Shown: positions 15,201 through 22,925 of the stretch, in pieces
How the letters are laid out: each line of letters starts with the position of its first letter
How positions within the stretch are numbered: position 1 is the stretch's first letter
Source: Saccharicrinis sp. UBA6048
GTDB taxonomy: Bacteria; Bacteroidota; Bacteroidia; Bacteroidales; Marinilabiliaceae
Assembly (NCBI GenBank): GCA_002429115.1
Contig: DIYS01000016.1
Location: 1-28,270 of the forward strand
Direction of reading: 5' to 3'
DNA: 28,270 nt
Made by a program: the position numbers and the translations under genes
Notes under the pieces: generated by a model
The model's database searches: none
What the model saw: only the letters and a program-made list of their open reading frames with translations
What the model was told of the DNA's origin: nothing

Positions 15201-16958
15201 TACGATTACTTTTATGATGTTGACTGGAATAATGATGGGATATTTGATGAATTTGGTATTACAGGTGATATTACACATGACTATGCAGAGGCAGGCACAT
15301 ATACCATTCAAATTCGAGGCGCATTCCCGGCCATTTACTTCGATTATGAAGGTGATTTTGAAAAGTTGCTATCAGTAGACCAATGGGGAAGTATTCAATG
15401 GCAAAGCTTGGAATCGTCCTTTAAAGGGTGCACCAACCTAAATATTACGGCCATTGATGCGCCGGATTTAAGCGAGGTAACAACGATGGAAGAATGTTTT
15501 CAATATTGTACATCGTTAACTGCCAACCTAAACAATTGGGATGTATCCAACATTACCAATATGTATGAACTGTTCGAGGATGCAATAGCTTTTAATGGTG
15601 ATATCAGCAATTGGGATGTATCATCAGTAACTAACATGGGCGATTTGTTTGAAGGAGCAACTTCATTTAATCAGGATTTAAATAATTGGAATGTTTCCTC
15701 TGTTAAGAAAATGAGCGACATGTTTAGAGAGGCAACATCTTTTAACGGGAATATTAGTTCCTGGGATGTTTCCAATGTCGAGGACTTTAGTGAATTATTT
15801 AAATACAGCGAATCTTTTAATCAGAATATTAGTGGCTGGAATACTTCAAATGCCCTGGATATGAATAATATGTTTTCAGGAGCAAGCTCCTTTAATCAGG
15901 ATATTTCATCGTGGGATGTTAGTCAGGTAAATTATATGGCGCAGATGTTTAAAAACGCTAGCTCATTTAATCAAAATTTGGGCTCTTGGGATATAACAGG
16001 CATTACACATTCTTCTTACATGTATGATATGCTTAACTCAACCAACTTATCTTCGATTAACTACGATGCAATATTACAAGGCTGGGCAAACCAGACTTTG
16101 CTTACAGGTATTGATTTAGGTACCATATCAGCCTCTTATTGTGCAGCATCAGAAGCCCGGGCAACTTTAATCAATACTTATGGATGGACAATAAATGATG
16201 AAGGTTTGGAAAACGAAGCACCAGTGCCAAATGTAGATGTATTGGCTGATATTATTGCTGAGTGCGAGGTGACAGAAATAACAGCTCCTACTGCAAGCGA
16301 TTGTACAGGTATAATTACTGCAACACATAATTCATCATTGCCCATTACCACAAAAGGTACCACTATAGTTACCTGGACTTACGAGGATGGCAATGGAAAC
16401 ACAAGCATACAAACACAGAATATAGTGATTGAAGATGCAAGCAGTCCTGAGTTGACATGTGTGAATGATGTAACAGTTGCGCCGAATAGTGGCAATAACT
16501 ATATAGTGCAAGGGATAGAGTTTGACTTATTAGATTACGGTGACAACTGCGATATAAAATACATCAGCAACAGCGTCAACGCTGAAGAAACACTGGAAGG
16601 TGAAGTATTGCCTTTGGGTGATCATATCATTACCTGGACAATAGAGGATATGGCCGGAAATGTTGAAACATGCAGTTTTACAGTTAGTGTTAGCACGGTA
16701 ACCAATACTAAAGATGTTAGAGGAGCTGATGCCATTAAGGTATACCCGAATCCAAGCAATGGCATGGTGACTGTTGAGTACTATACCGATCAGGCTTATC
16801 TTTTAAATATCTATAATTCGGCAGGAATGCTGGTAGAGCAACAATCGGTAAACAAAAAACAGCACCAGTTGAATTTATCGCACCTGGAAAATGGAATCTA
16901 CCTGGTACAAATGATAGTTGACCAAAAAGTGTACAATACCAAACTGGTTAAGCAATAA
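12270..16958 (+). CDS. four-module DUF285 (BspA-type) surface protein with HYR-like and T9SS sorting domains
   Basis: About 1562 residues from the ATG at 12270; a TTG at 12255 and an ATG at 12297 (MNKVRAS) are alternatives, and 12297 gives the neatest signal peptide (ends TSITAQ). The body has four modules whose FITTW-like starts are at 12369, 13311, 14481 and 15126. Each begins with a DVDWxxDGxFDxFG / HDY / GTFPAIYFN domain that may bind calcium, runs into DUF285 repeats (FNQDISxWdVSxVTdMxxMF), and ends with an LSxxNYDxxLxGWAxQ cap. The W-motif counts are 5, 8, 1 and 7. Two HYR-like beta domains follow (about 16215-16690) and a T9SS type A domain closes the protein (about 16736-16958, VYPNPSNGMVTVEY). 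DUF285 repeats are known from surface proteins and adhesins; the ligand is unknown. Confidence 0.88.
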   Translation: MKQIYNRNKMNKVRASIALLVLLMATSITAQNEFITTWETDNSGTSGDTEITIPTHSAYAYNYDVDWNNDGIFDEFGIVGSTTHDFKTVGTYTIRIKGTFPAIYFNNNGDKEKLVEINQWGNISWQSFNRAFFGCSNLAVVATDAPDLSNVSDLSLAFLACDLSSGDFSNWDVSSVTDMSGIFVSAAVPAGIGEWNVGNVTNMSEMFSSASFISQDLSRWSVSKVTTFEGMFSDTDDYMGDISQWDVSSGEEFAGMFESATLFDQDLSNWDMSKATDLRWMFNDAGLSTANYDATLKGWAQQTLNSNLSLGATGISCCQSKSWHDILTGTYGWTISDNGQSCQATDYFITTWDTFNDGTTNTTSIRIPTSDMYSYNFDVDWENDGVFDDFGVTTSITHDYLSADEYQVAIRGNFPAIAFNGEGDCEKLVSIDQWGTIEWEDMHKAFDGCVNLYLNATDAPDLSAVSDMSYMFYDCTVFNGDINHWDVSNIALFYNTFGNATAFNQDISSWNVESAEDMSSMFYAAESFNQDISDWKVDNVTDMTNMFYRARAFNQDINAWNVGKVTEMAGMFREADEFNGDISSWDVSNVTTMESMFRNAGAFNADISKWNVSKLNTMASMFFTASSFNQDIGHWNTSSVSNLGKCFTVASSFNQDLSKWDVSKVSSMSNMFDGTALSTANYDKLLQGWSEQAVKSNIIFGAMGKKYCHSALYREKLVADMGWTITDGGLDEDEANYFVTTWLTDNAGTSADTEITIPTNPSFTYNYDVDWDGDGEFDDLNVSENITHNYGVAGTYKIRIRGIFPGMYFNNGGDKEKLISIDQWGTIWWETMESAFNGCTNMTCLASDVLDVSCVSNIDNAFLSASLFDVNPGAWEVSNLTSAQDAFKGTALSHHNYDNLLSGWASQTVHTGVSLGTINNTYCMGTYGHDVLTGTYGWTINDLGSSCDEANYFITTWQTDNAGTSNESSITIPCNSNYDYFYDVDWNNDGIFDEFGITGDITHDYAEAGTYTIQIRGAFPAIYFDYEGDFEKLLSVDQWGSIQWQSLESSFKGCTNLNITAIDAPDLSEVTTMEECFQYCTSLTANLNNWDVSNITNMYELFEDAIAFNGDISNWDVSSVTNMGDLFEGATSFNQDLNNWNVSSVKKMSDMFREATSFNGNISSWDVSNVEDFSELFKYSESFNQNISGWNTSNALDMNNMFSGASSFNQDISSWDVSQVNYMAQMFKNASSFNQNLGSWDITGITHSSYMYDMLNSTNLSSINYDAILQGWANQTLLTGIDLGTISASYCAASEARATLINTYGWTINDEGLENEAPVPNVDVLADIIAECEVTEITAPTASDCTGIITATHNSSLPITTKGTTIVTWTYEDGNGNTSIQTQNIVIEDASSPELTCVNDVTVAPNSGNNYIVQGIEFDLLDYGDNCDIKYISNSVNAEETLEGEVLPLGDHIITWTIEDMAGNVETCSFTVSVSTVTNTKDVRGADAIKVYPNPSNGMVTVEYYTDQAYLLNIYNSAGMLVEQQSVNKKQHQLNLSHLENGIYLVQMIVDQKVYNTKLVKQ
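12369..16212 (+). repeat. four large tandem coding modules (942, 1170, 645 and about 1090 bp)
   Basis: Module starts at 12369, 13311, 14481 and 15126 align through FxTTW, DVDW and QWG motifs, and module ends through WTI(S/T/N)D. Differences in length come almost entirely from gain or loss of the ~75-bp DUF285 units between the fixed head and cap. Confidence 0.85.
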
Positions 16959-16988
16959 GTGCATTTTTAATAATTCGATTTTATAACG

Positions 16989-17023
16989 AAGAGGCTTTAT
17001 TTTAATGAAAGCCTCTTTTTTTT
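16989..17023 (+). terminator. intrinsic terminator after the DUF285 surface protein
   Basis: AAGAGGCTTT (16989-16998) pairs perfectly with AAAGCCTCTT (17008-17017) around a 9-base loop; GCCTC is followed by eight T (17016-17023). Confidence 0.9.
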
Positions 17024-17262
17024 ACATAAAAATGAAAAGTGAATGAGCTCCATTTGTAAACAACAAAGAGGTATATCCCTTTATACTTATTGTAGAATGT
17101 CGTTAAAAGTCTTATTGTACCAACAAAAATCACCCAACTATAGAATAGTCGTGCAATAAACAAATTAATCATATAGACGTTTGAATAATAAGTCTCTGAC
17201 TATTAGAATGAAGAGGTTTGTTTTGTTGTTGTTGATTTGAAATGTCGCTAATACAATGAAGT
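17024..17262. other. upstream region of the Mrp operon
   Basis: 239 bases between the terminator and mrpA. The region is AT-rich. I found no exact TTG-N19-21-TAnnTTTG pair; the closest is TAGACGTTTG at about 17175, which has the wrong inner spacing. A promoter must be here because of the preceding terminator, but I cannot place it. Confidence 0.4.
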
Positions 17263-19566
17263 ATGCTCATAATCCTGATTCTATATTTGGTGTTGGCTTT
17301 CGCTTTGTTTTTGATACCTGCAAAACTATCAAAATTCAAACCTCTACTGATTGCGTTTTTTCATTTGTGTCTCTTTGGGTTTTTTATGACGCATTTGCCG
17401 GATGTTGCAGCTGGTAAGTCCATTGACATACACCAGCAATGGATACCTCAACTGGGATTAAATTTTGAATTAAGGCTCGATGGGCTGAGCATGGTTTTCG
17501 CCCTGCTTATAACGTTTATTGGCTTCCTGATTTTTATATATGCGCTTACTTATATGAAAAGCTATACCGGAACCACTAAATTTTATTTCTACCTGACACT
17601 TTTTAGTGGAGCCATGCTGGGGCTAGTGCTTTCAGCCGATTTTATTCAGCTCTTTATGTTTTGGGAGTTAACCAGTGTATTGTCTTTTTTGCTTATCAGT
17701 TACTTCAATGAAAACGAACAAGCTCGTAAAGCAGCTTTTCAGTCATTGTTTGTTACTGGTTTTGGTGGGTTATGCCTGTTCGCAGCAATAATTCTAATTG
17801 GTAGTATCGTTGACAGTTATTCTCTGTCAGAATGGTTGGAAAATGCGCATCTCATTAAAGAGGATCGCAGGTATTTGCCAGCTTTAGTTTTAGTATTGAT
17901 TGGGATATTTACCAAATCGGCTCAATTTCCTTTTCACTTTTGGCTACTGGGTGCCATGCAGGCACCAACACCGGTCAGTGCTTTTTTACATTCTGCTACC
18001 ATGGTCAAAGCCGGGGTGTTTCTACTGGCACGCTTGTATCCAATACTGGGTGGTACACCCGAATGGACGCAAGTAGTATCTCTCTTTGGAGCACTCACCA
18101 TGCTGACAGGTTCCTACCTTGCCATTACCCAAATTGATATAAAACTAATCCTGGCCTATACAACCATTAGTGCCCTTGGTGTTTTGGTTCTTTTGCTGGG
18201 GATGGATACACAACAGTCGGTTAAAGCAGCGATGGTTTTTCTGTTTGTTCATGCGTTCTATAAATCGGCTCTGTTTATGCTGGCTGGTTACATCACCAAA
18301 GAAACAGGTACCAGGTCGATTGATAAAATAGGCGGATTGATAAAGACTTCGCCCATAGGATTTGTCATTGCGATGATTGCTCTATTTTCGATGGCGGGAT
18401 TGCCACCTATGCTCGGTTTTATTGGTAAGGAATTGATTTATGAAGCCAAATTTGATTCGCCGTGGATGTCTACAGCATTACTAATCATAGGAGTCACTTC
18501 TAATATCTTTATGGTCACCATTGCCTTTCTGTTTTTATTCGAAGTCTTTCTTGGGCAGGCCAATGAAGGCCAGAAAAAGTCAGATAGTTCATACAAGTTC
18601 CTTCTGTTCAGTCCGGGTATTTTGGCATTGTTAAGCCTGGGGTTCGGCCTCTTTCCCGATTGGCTTACACAACTGGTAGGACCAGCCTTAAACATTATAA
18701 GGATGGATGATGTGCAGATAAAATTGAAACTGTGGCATGGTTTAAACCAGGTATTTTTTCTCAGCTTATTTACTGTAATGGTGGGCGTATTGCTTTTCAT
18801 CCACATTTATAAGCACAAGCAAGTAATACGGGTATGGCAGAGGGTAAATAACCGGATATTTTCCATCAATTTCACTAAGGTTTTTTCCTCTGGCCTCGAT
18901 AAGTTTATTGCCTTTTCCAGTAAGAATACCCAATTGATACAGCATGGATATAGTCGTTTTTATATCATTACAATAATTGTTTTCACCTCCATACTGTTGA
19001 TTTTTCAATTATACATTACCCGTGGATGGGAAATCGAATCAACTTTTACCCTTCAGCCATTCTATATTTCCGGACTTGTGCTGATTATTATGCTATCGGT
19101 GTTGATGAGTGTTCTTTCAACGCATCGATTGTTCACCATTATAGCTATGGCCGTAACGGGTTATGGTATTTCACTGATCTACCTTTACTACAGTGCAGTG
19201 GATCTGGCAATAACCCAAATAATTATTGAGACTTTAATGGTAGTGATGTTTGTGCTTGTGCTAAGGCGATTACCAAAATTTGCAAAACTCTCGAATCGCC
19301 GAACAAAAATGCGTGATGCTTTTATAGCATTGGGCTTTGGGCTTATTATGACCTTTTTGGCATTAAAAGCTATTAATGTGGATTTTAATCCTTCCATATC
19401 AGACTATTTTGTCGATAATAGTGCTTTGAAAGCTTATGGCAAGAATGTGGTCAATGTTATTCTGGTTGATTTCAGGGCTTTGGATACGCTTGGTGAAATA
19501 ACGGTACTAACCATTGCTGCACTGGGAGTTTATACCTTGTTGAATGTTAAAAAGACGAAGAAATGA
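17263..19566 (+). CDS. mrpA: Mrp Na+/H+ antiporter subunit A
   Basis: 767 residues, the largest subunit of the cation/proton antiporter, a polytopic inner-membrane protein related to NuoL of complex I. Conserved charged residues lie in the expected order: E135 in FWELTS, K218 and H225 in TKSAQFPFHFW, K249 in ATMVKAG; E135 and K218 sit where Bacillus MrpA has E140 and K223. The PTPVSAFLHSATMVKAG loop is intact. The C-terminal part (about 600-767) holds the extra helices seen in full-length MrpA, with AVDLAITQIIIETLMVVMF and DTLGEITVLTIAALGVY matching MbhD/MbhE-type segments. The stop overlaps the mrpB start by four bases (ATGA, 19563-19566). The complex exchanges external H+ for internal Na+, driven by the proton motive force, giving alkali and salt tolerance. 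Confidence 0.95.
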   Translation: MLIILILYLVLAFALFLIPAKLSKFKPLLIAFFHLCLFGFFMTHLPDVAAGKSIDIHQQWIPQLGLNFELRLDGLSMVFALLITFIGFLIFIYALTYMKSYTGTTKFYFYLTLFSGAMLGLVLSADFIQLFMFWELTSVLSFLLISYFNENEQARKAAFQSLFVTGFGGLCLFAAIILIGSIVDSYSLSEWLENAHLIKEDRRYLPALVLVLIGIFTKSAQFPFHFWLLGAMQAPTPVSAFLHSATMVKAGVFLLARLYPILGGTPEWTQVVSLFGALTMLTGSYLAITQIDIKLILAYTTISALGVLVLLLGMDTQQSVKAAMVFLFVHAFYKSALFMLAGYITKETGTRSIDKIGGLIKTSPIGFVIAMIALFSMAGLPPMLGFIGKELIYEAKFDSPWMSTALLIIGVTSNIFMVTIAFLFLFEVFLGQANEGQKKSDSSYKFLLFSPGILALLSLGFGLFPDWLTQLVGPALNIIRMDDVQIKLKLWHGLNQVFFLSLFTVMVGVLLFIHIYKHKQVIRVWQRVNNRIFSINFTKVFSSGLDKFIAFSSKNTQLIQHGYSRFYIITIIVFTSILLIFQLYITRGWEIESTFTLQPFYISGLVLIIMLSVLMSVLSTHRLFTIIAMAVTGYGISLIYLYYSAVDLAITQIIIETLMVVMFVLVLRRLPKFAKLSNRRTKMRDAFIALGFGLIMTFLALKAINVDFNPSISDYFVDNSALKAYGKNVVNVILVDFRALDTLGEITVLTIAALGVYTLLNVKKTKK

Positions 19567-19979
19567 ATTCTATTATATTACAACTGGCTGCAAAATATTT
19601 AAAGATATTGTTCTTGTTATTCGCTTTAATTGCTCTGATAAGAGGGCATAACTATCCCGGCGGAGGCTTTATTGGCGGACTATTAGCCGCCTTGTACATC
19701 GTATACGATAGCCTTGCCTTTACCAGTCAGCAAATCGAGAAGAAATTAAGAATCCATCCTGAGCAATACATAGGAGCAGGGCTTCTGTGTGCACTTTTGA
19801 GCTTCATACCAGGTATCTACTCCGGATCATCGTTGATGAAAGGTGTATGGCTTTCGTTGGATATTCCGGTAATTGGAGTTACTAAATTGGGTACGCCATT
19901 GCTATTTGATATTGGTGTCTTTCTCACAGTAATGGGAGTGACGCTATTGTTTTTATTCACCCTATCAACCAAAAGATAA
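19563..19979 (+). CDS. mrpB: Mrp Na+/H+ antiporter subunit B
   Basis: 138 residues, the usual size for MrpB/MnhB. NYPGGGFIGGLLAALYIVYD (about 30-49) is the family signature, with four predicted helices and an IRGHNYPGGGF loop. Membrane subunit of the Mrp complex. It starts inside the mrpA stop and shares one base (TAATG) with the mrpC start, so translation is coupled on both sides. Confidence 0.95.
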   Translation: MNSIILQLAAKYLKILFLLFALIALIRGHNYPGGGFIGGLLAALYIVYDSLAFTSQQIEKKLRIHPEQYIGAGLLCALLSFIPGIYSGSSLMKGVWLSLDIPVIGVTKLGTPLLFDIGVFLTVMGVTLLFLFTLSTKR

Positions 19980-20323
19980 TGGAAATACTTCTATCAGCAT
20001 TAACAGGTTTATTGTATGCCGGAGGTGTTTACCTGATCCTTCGGCGTAGCATACTGAAGTTCATAATTGGGATCATTTTTATGAGTAATGCCACCAACCT
20101 GCTGGTATTTTTGTCGGCGGGAATTGTGCCGGGACAACCTGCTTTTGTTGGTGATGCTCCATCTGATACAGAGTTAATGGCCGATCCTTTGCCACAGGCG
20201 CTGGTATTAACAGCCATCGTCATAGGCTTTGGAATTGCGGTATTTACGCTTGCATTGAAGTATAAGTTTTTCAAAGCCACTTCAACGGATGATCTTGATC
20301 AATTAACAAATACAGATGCCTAA
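19979..20323 (+). CDS. mrpC: Mrp Na+/H+ antiporter subunit C
   Basis: 114 residues, three predicted helices, NuoK-like. The GIIFMSNATNLLVFLSAG helix and the DPLPQALVLTAIVIGFG motif (about 64-80) are diagnostic for MrpC/MnhC. Length agrees with the family. One-base overlap with mrpB; mrpD begins at once after its stop. Confidence 0.95.
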   Translation: MEILLSALTGLLYAGGVYLILRRSILKFIIGIIFMSNATNLLVFLSAGIVPGQPAFVGDAPSDTELMADPLPQALVLTAIVIGFGIAVFTLALKYKFFKATSTDDLDQLTNTDA

Positions 20324-20326
20324 GTG

Positions 20327-21814
20327 ATGATAGAAACCGGACTCCCCATATTACTGCCTTTTGTGCTGATCATTGCATTGCTGTTTAGCAGATCCGCTGT
20401 TTATAGCAAATGGATAGGGATTTTGGGTGGTTCTCTAAATATGGTGGTGGCGATATATTTATTTTCACAATTAAGGCAGCACGACGTATTGGTTATGCAA
20501 ATGGGAGGATGGGCAGCGCCATACGGAATCACCCTGGCTGTGGATTACCTGAGTGCACTGATGTTATTGGTGACAGCCTTGATTGTACTGGTTATAGCCA
20601 TTTATGCCTCCCGTTTTATTGGCGACAAACCCGGTTACTCAAAATTCCATATCTTCTTTTTCTCACTCATCATGGGGGTCAATGGTGCTTTTATAACAGG
20701 TGATGTATTTAACTTTTATGTATGGCTCGAAGTAATTCTCCTTTCTTCGTTTGTATTGATTACCATGGGGGCAAAAATTGAACAGTTGGAAGGTGGTATA
20801 AAATACATGACCCTAAACCTGATCGCCTCATTATTGTTTCTGGCAGGTATTGGGCTGCTTTACGGTAAGACCGGCACCCTGAATATGGCGCACCTTGCCC
20901 GGATATTGAACTTTGACCAGCAGTCGATTCTTATGAATACCTCTGCCATGATGTTCTTTGTTGCCTTAGGTATCAAAGCCGCGGTTTTTCCTTTGTTCTT
21001 CTGGCTGCCAGCGTCCTATCATACACCAAATATTACGGTTACTTCTCTTTTTGCGGGCTTGCTGACAAAGGTGGGCGTGTATGCCCTGATACGCTTTTTT
21101 ACCTTATTCTTCGTGCAGGACGTTGATTTCTGGCACAATCTATTATTGATAATGGCTGGCCTGACAATGGTGATAGGCGGTATGGCCGCAACCATTTATT
21201 TTGAGACAAGACGTATATTATCCTACCACATTATCAGTCAGATTGGCTACATGATTATGGGCCTCGGCATCTATACGCCATTAGCTATTGCCGGCGCCAT
21301 TTTCTTTATGATCCATAATATCATTGCCAAAATCAATGCCTTCCTGGTGATGGGTATTGTAAGCAAAATTAAGGGAACCTTCTACCTTAAAAATATAGGA
21401 GGACTTTATAAGGAAAGACCATTTATTGCCATCCTTTTTATTATTCCGGCTTTTGCTTTGGCTGGTATTCCGCCGTTGTCGGGTTTTTTTGGCAAATTTA
21501 TTTTGATCAAAGCTGGTATAGAGGACAAGCATTATATTGTTACTGCAGTGGCGGTTCTGACAAGCTTGCTAACCCTTTATTCGATGATAAAAATATGGAA
21601 TGAAGCCTTTCTAAAGAAACAGCCAGAGGCTACTCATTTACCACCTAAAGTGAAATTGGGCATAAGTGAAGTTCTGCCGTCAGTGCTGCTTGCATTAGCC
21701 AGTATTTTGCTGGGGCTCCTCGCAGCACCATTCTTTGAATTAACACTTTCTGCAGCCAACCAACTGATGGACTCAGACGTTTATATTGAAGCAGTATTAA
21801 AGCGGATAGAATGA
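20327..21814 (+). CDS. mrpD: Mrp Na+/H+ antiporter subunit D
   Basis: 495 residues from the ATG at 20327 (a GTG at 20324 would add one residue). This is the second NuoL/M/N-like antiporter-type subunit. E135 in FYVWLEVILL corresponds to the essential E137 of Bacillus MrpD. GIKAAVFPLFFWLPASYHTPN and LTKVGVYALIR carry the conserved lysines of the proton path. ALAGIPPLSGFFGKF is the conserved broken-helix region. The stop overlaps the mrpE start by ATGA (21811-21814). Confidence 0.95.
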   Translation: MIETGLPILLPFVLIIALLFSRSAVYSKWIGILGGSLNMVVAIYLFSQLRQHDVLVMQMGGWAAPYGITLAVDYLSALMLLVTALIVLVIAIYASRFIGDKPGYSKFHIFFFSLIMGVNGAFITGDVFNFYVWLEVILLSSFVLITMGAKIEQLEGGIKYMTLNLIASLLFLAGIGLLYGKTGTLNMAHLARILNFDQQSILMNTSAMMFFVALGIKAAVFPLFFWLPASYHTPNITVTSLFAGLLTKVGVYALIRFFTLFFVQDVDFWHNLLLIMAGLTMVIGGMAATIYFETRRILSYHIISQIGYMIMGLGIYTPLAIAGAIFFMIHNIIAKINAFLVMGIVSKIKGTFYLKNIGGLYKERPFIAILFIIPAFALAGIPPLSGFFGKFILIKAGIEDKHYIVTAVAVLTSLLTLYSMIKIWNEAFLKKQPEATHLPPKVKLGISEVLPSVLLALASILLGLLAAPFFELTLSAANQLMDSDVYIEAVLKRIE

Positions 21815-22143
21815 GGATTATTACAAAAATATACCTGGCGATAAGTTTCCTGATGTATTATCTGGTGAAGCTGATACAGGCCAATGTGTATATCGCCTAT
21901 GATATTTTAACACCTAAAATGCATACCAACCCGGGATTCGTGTGGATACCTTTGCGGGTAACATCCGATATCGGTATTTTATTGCTTTCTAACCTTCTGT
22001 CAATGACCCCTGGAACCTTAACCGTTGATATCCGTCCGGATAAAAGCGAATTACTGGTGCATTGTTTATACAATGTATCAGACGGAAAGGTTGTCGATGA
22101 AATTGAAGAGATGCAGGATAAAATTATTACACTAACCTCTTAA
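21811..22143 (+). CDS. mrpE: Mrp Na+/H+ antiporter subunit E, short form
   Basis: 110 residues. The core is clear: a membrane helix leading into IQANVYIAYDILTPK, then a long conserved stretch ending SMTPGTLTVDIRPD and a short cytoplasmic end. Bacillus MrpE is about 158 residues with two more N-terminal helices; those are missing here, and no in-frame upstream extension is available because the gene starts within the mrpD stop. The missing part may be dispensable, lineage-specific, or supplied by another subunit. mrpF follows after three bases. Confidence 0.88.
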   Translation: MRIITKIYLAISFLMYYLVKLIQANVYIAYDILTPKMHTNPGFVWIPLRVTSDIGILLLSNLLSMTPGTLTVDIRPDKSELLVHCLYNVSDGKVVDEIEEMQDKIITLTS

Positions 22144-22146
22144 GTT

Positions 22147-22431
22147 ATGACTCAGAATATCCTGGATATAGCCGTTTTAATATGTTTTTTATGCATGCTG
22201 ATAGCGATGTTGCTGGCGTTTGTTCGTTTGGTAAGGGGGCCCAGCATGTACGATCGTATCGCAGCAATTGATTTTATAGCGTCCATTACAATGGGATTTA
22301 TCCTGATTTATAGTATTGTTATTAAAAAAAGCATGTACGTCGATATTGCCATTATCATTTCGTTAATCTCTTTTATCGGAACGGTAGCCATTTCTACCTA
22401 TTTAAAACTTAATATTAAGAAAGATGAATGA
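22147..22431 (+). CDS. mrpF: Mrp Na+/H+ antiporter subunit F
   Basis: 94 residues, the family's usual length, with three helices. FVRLVRGPSMYDRIAAIDF is the MrpF/MnhF signature; the aspartate in DRIAAID is conserved. Overlaps mrpG by eight bases. Confidence 0.93.
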   Translation: MTQNILDIAVLICFLCMLIAMLLAFVRLVRGPSMYDRIAAIDFIASITMGFILIYSIVIKKSMYVDIAIIISLISFIGTVAISTYLKLNIKKDE

Positions 22432-22717
22432 AATAATTATCTCCATTTTTATTGTGATCGGCGCCTTATGGATTCTTATCGCCGCTATTGGGCTAATGCG
22501 TTTCAAAGATATATATAGCCGTATTCACGCCACCACCAAAGCAACCTCGTTTGGCTTGTTACTTACCATCATTGGCGTTACCATCTATTTTGCAACGTTC
22601 ACCGTCGCCTTAAAGCTCAGCCTGATTATAATCTTTATTTACCTGACCTCACCTTTGGCTGCCCACTCCATTGCCAAATCGTATAAAAATGACAGAGATT
22701 CGAAGAAATTATTGTAA
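22424..22717 (+). CDS. mrpG: Mrp Na+/H+ antiporter subunit G
   Basis: 97 residues, three helices. GLMRFKDIYSRIHATTKATS (about 23-42) is diagnostic for MrpG/MnhG/PhaG. It is a little shorter than Bacillus MrpG, which has a longer C terminus. Last gene of the operon; a nested hairpin without a T tract follows. Confidence 0.93.
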   Translation: MNEIIISIFIVIGALWILIAAIGLMRFKDIYSRIHATTKATSFGLLLTIIGVTIYFATFTVALKLSLIIIFIYLTSPLAAHSIAKSYKNDRDSKKLL

Positions 22718-22727
22718 CTTAAGTCAA

Positions 22728-22782
22728 GAACCTGAGTTCAGATTAAAATCTGAGCTATTAATTTTATGTCGAATTCAGGTTC
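22728..22782. terminator. nested hairpin after the Mrp operon (terminator or processing element)
   Basis: Outer arms GAACCTGA (22728-22735) and TCAGGTTC (22775-22782) are perfect complements; inside lies a second perfect hairpin, TCAGAT (22738-22743), TAAA, ATCTGA (22748-22753). No T tract follows, so it is not a classical intrinsic terminator; it may stabilise the mRNA end or attenuate read-through into the stress-protein gene. Confidence 0.45.
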
Positions 22783-22925
22783 AATAACCTCTCTGAACAG
22801 ACTAACCCTTTTCGGCTTCGTATGACTGAAAAATACAGAGTCCTATCAGAGACGGTTATTTTCTTCCATGTGGGATATTGTGATCCTTTAGATTGATTGA
22901 TCGTGTATTTTGTAAATTTTAAGCT

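Noticed and set aside
17263..22717. Complex I (nuo) genes, because of NuoL/M/K likeness
   Set aside because: The seven-gene order, sizes and MrpB/E/F/G signatures are specific to the Mrp antiporter; no NuoB/C/D/E/F/G-type redox subunits are present.
22718..22925. Possible small gene between mrpG and the stress-protein gene
   Set aside because: Stops are frequent in all frames, and the main structure is a nested hairpin; a gene is not supported.
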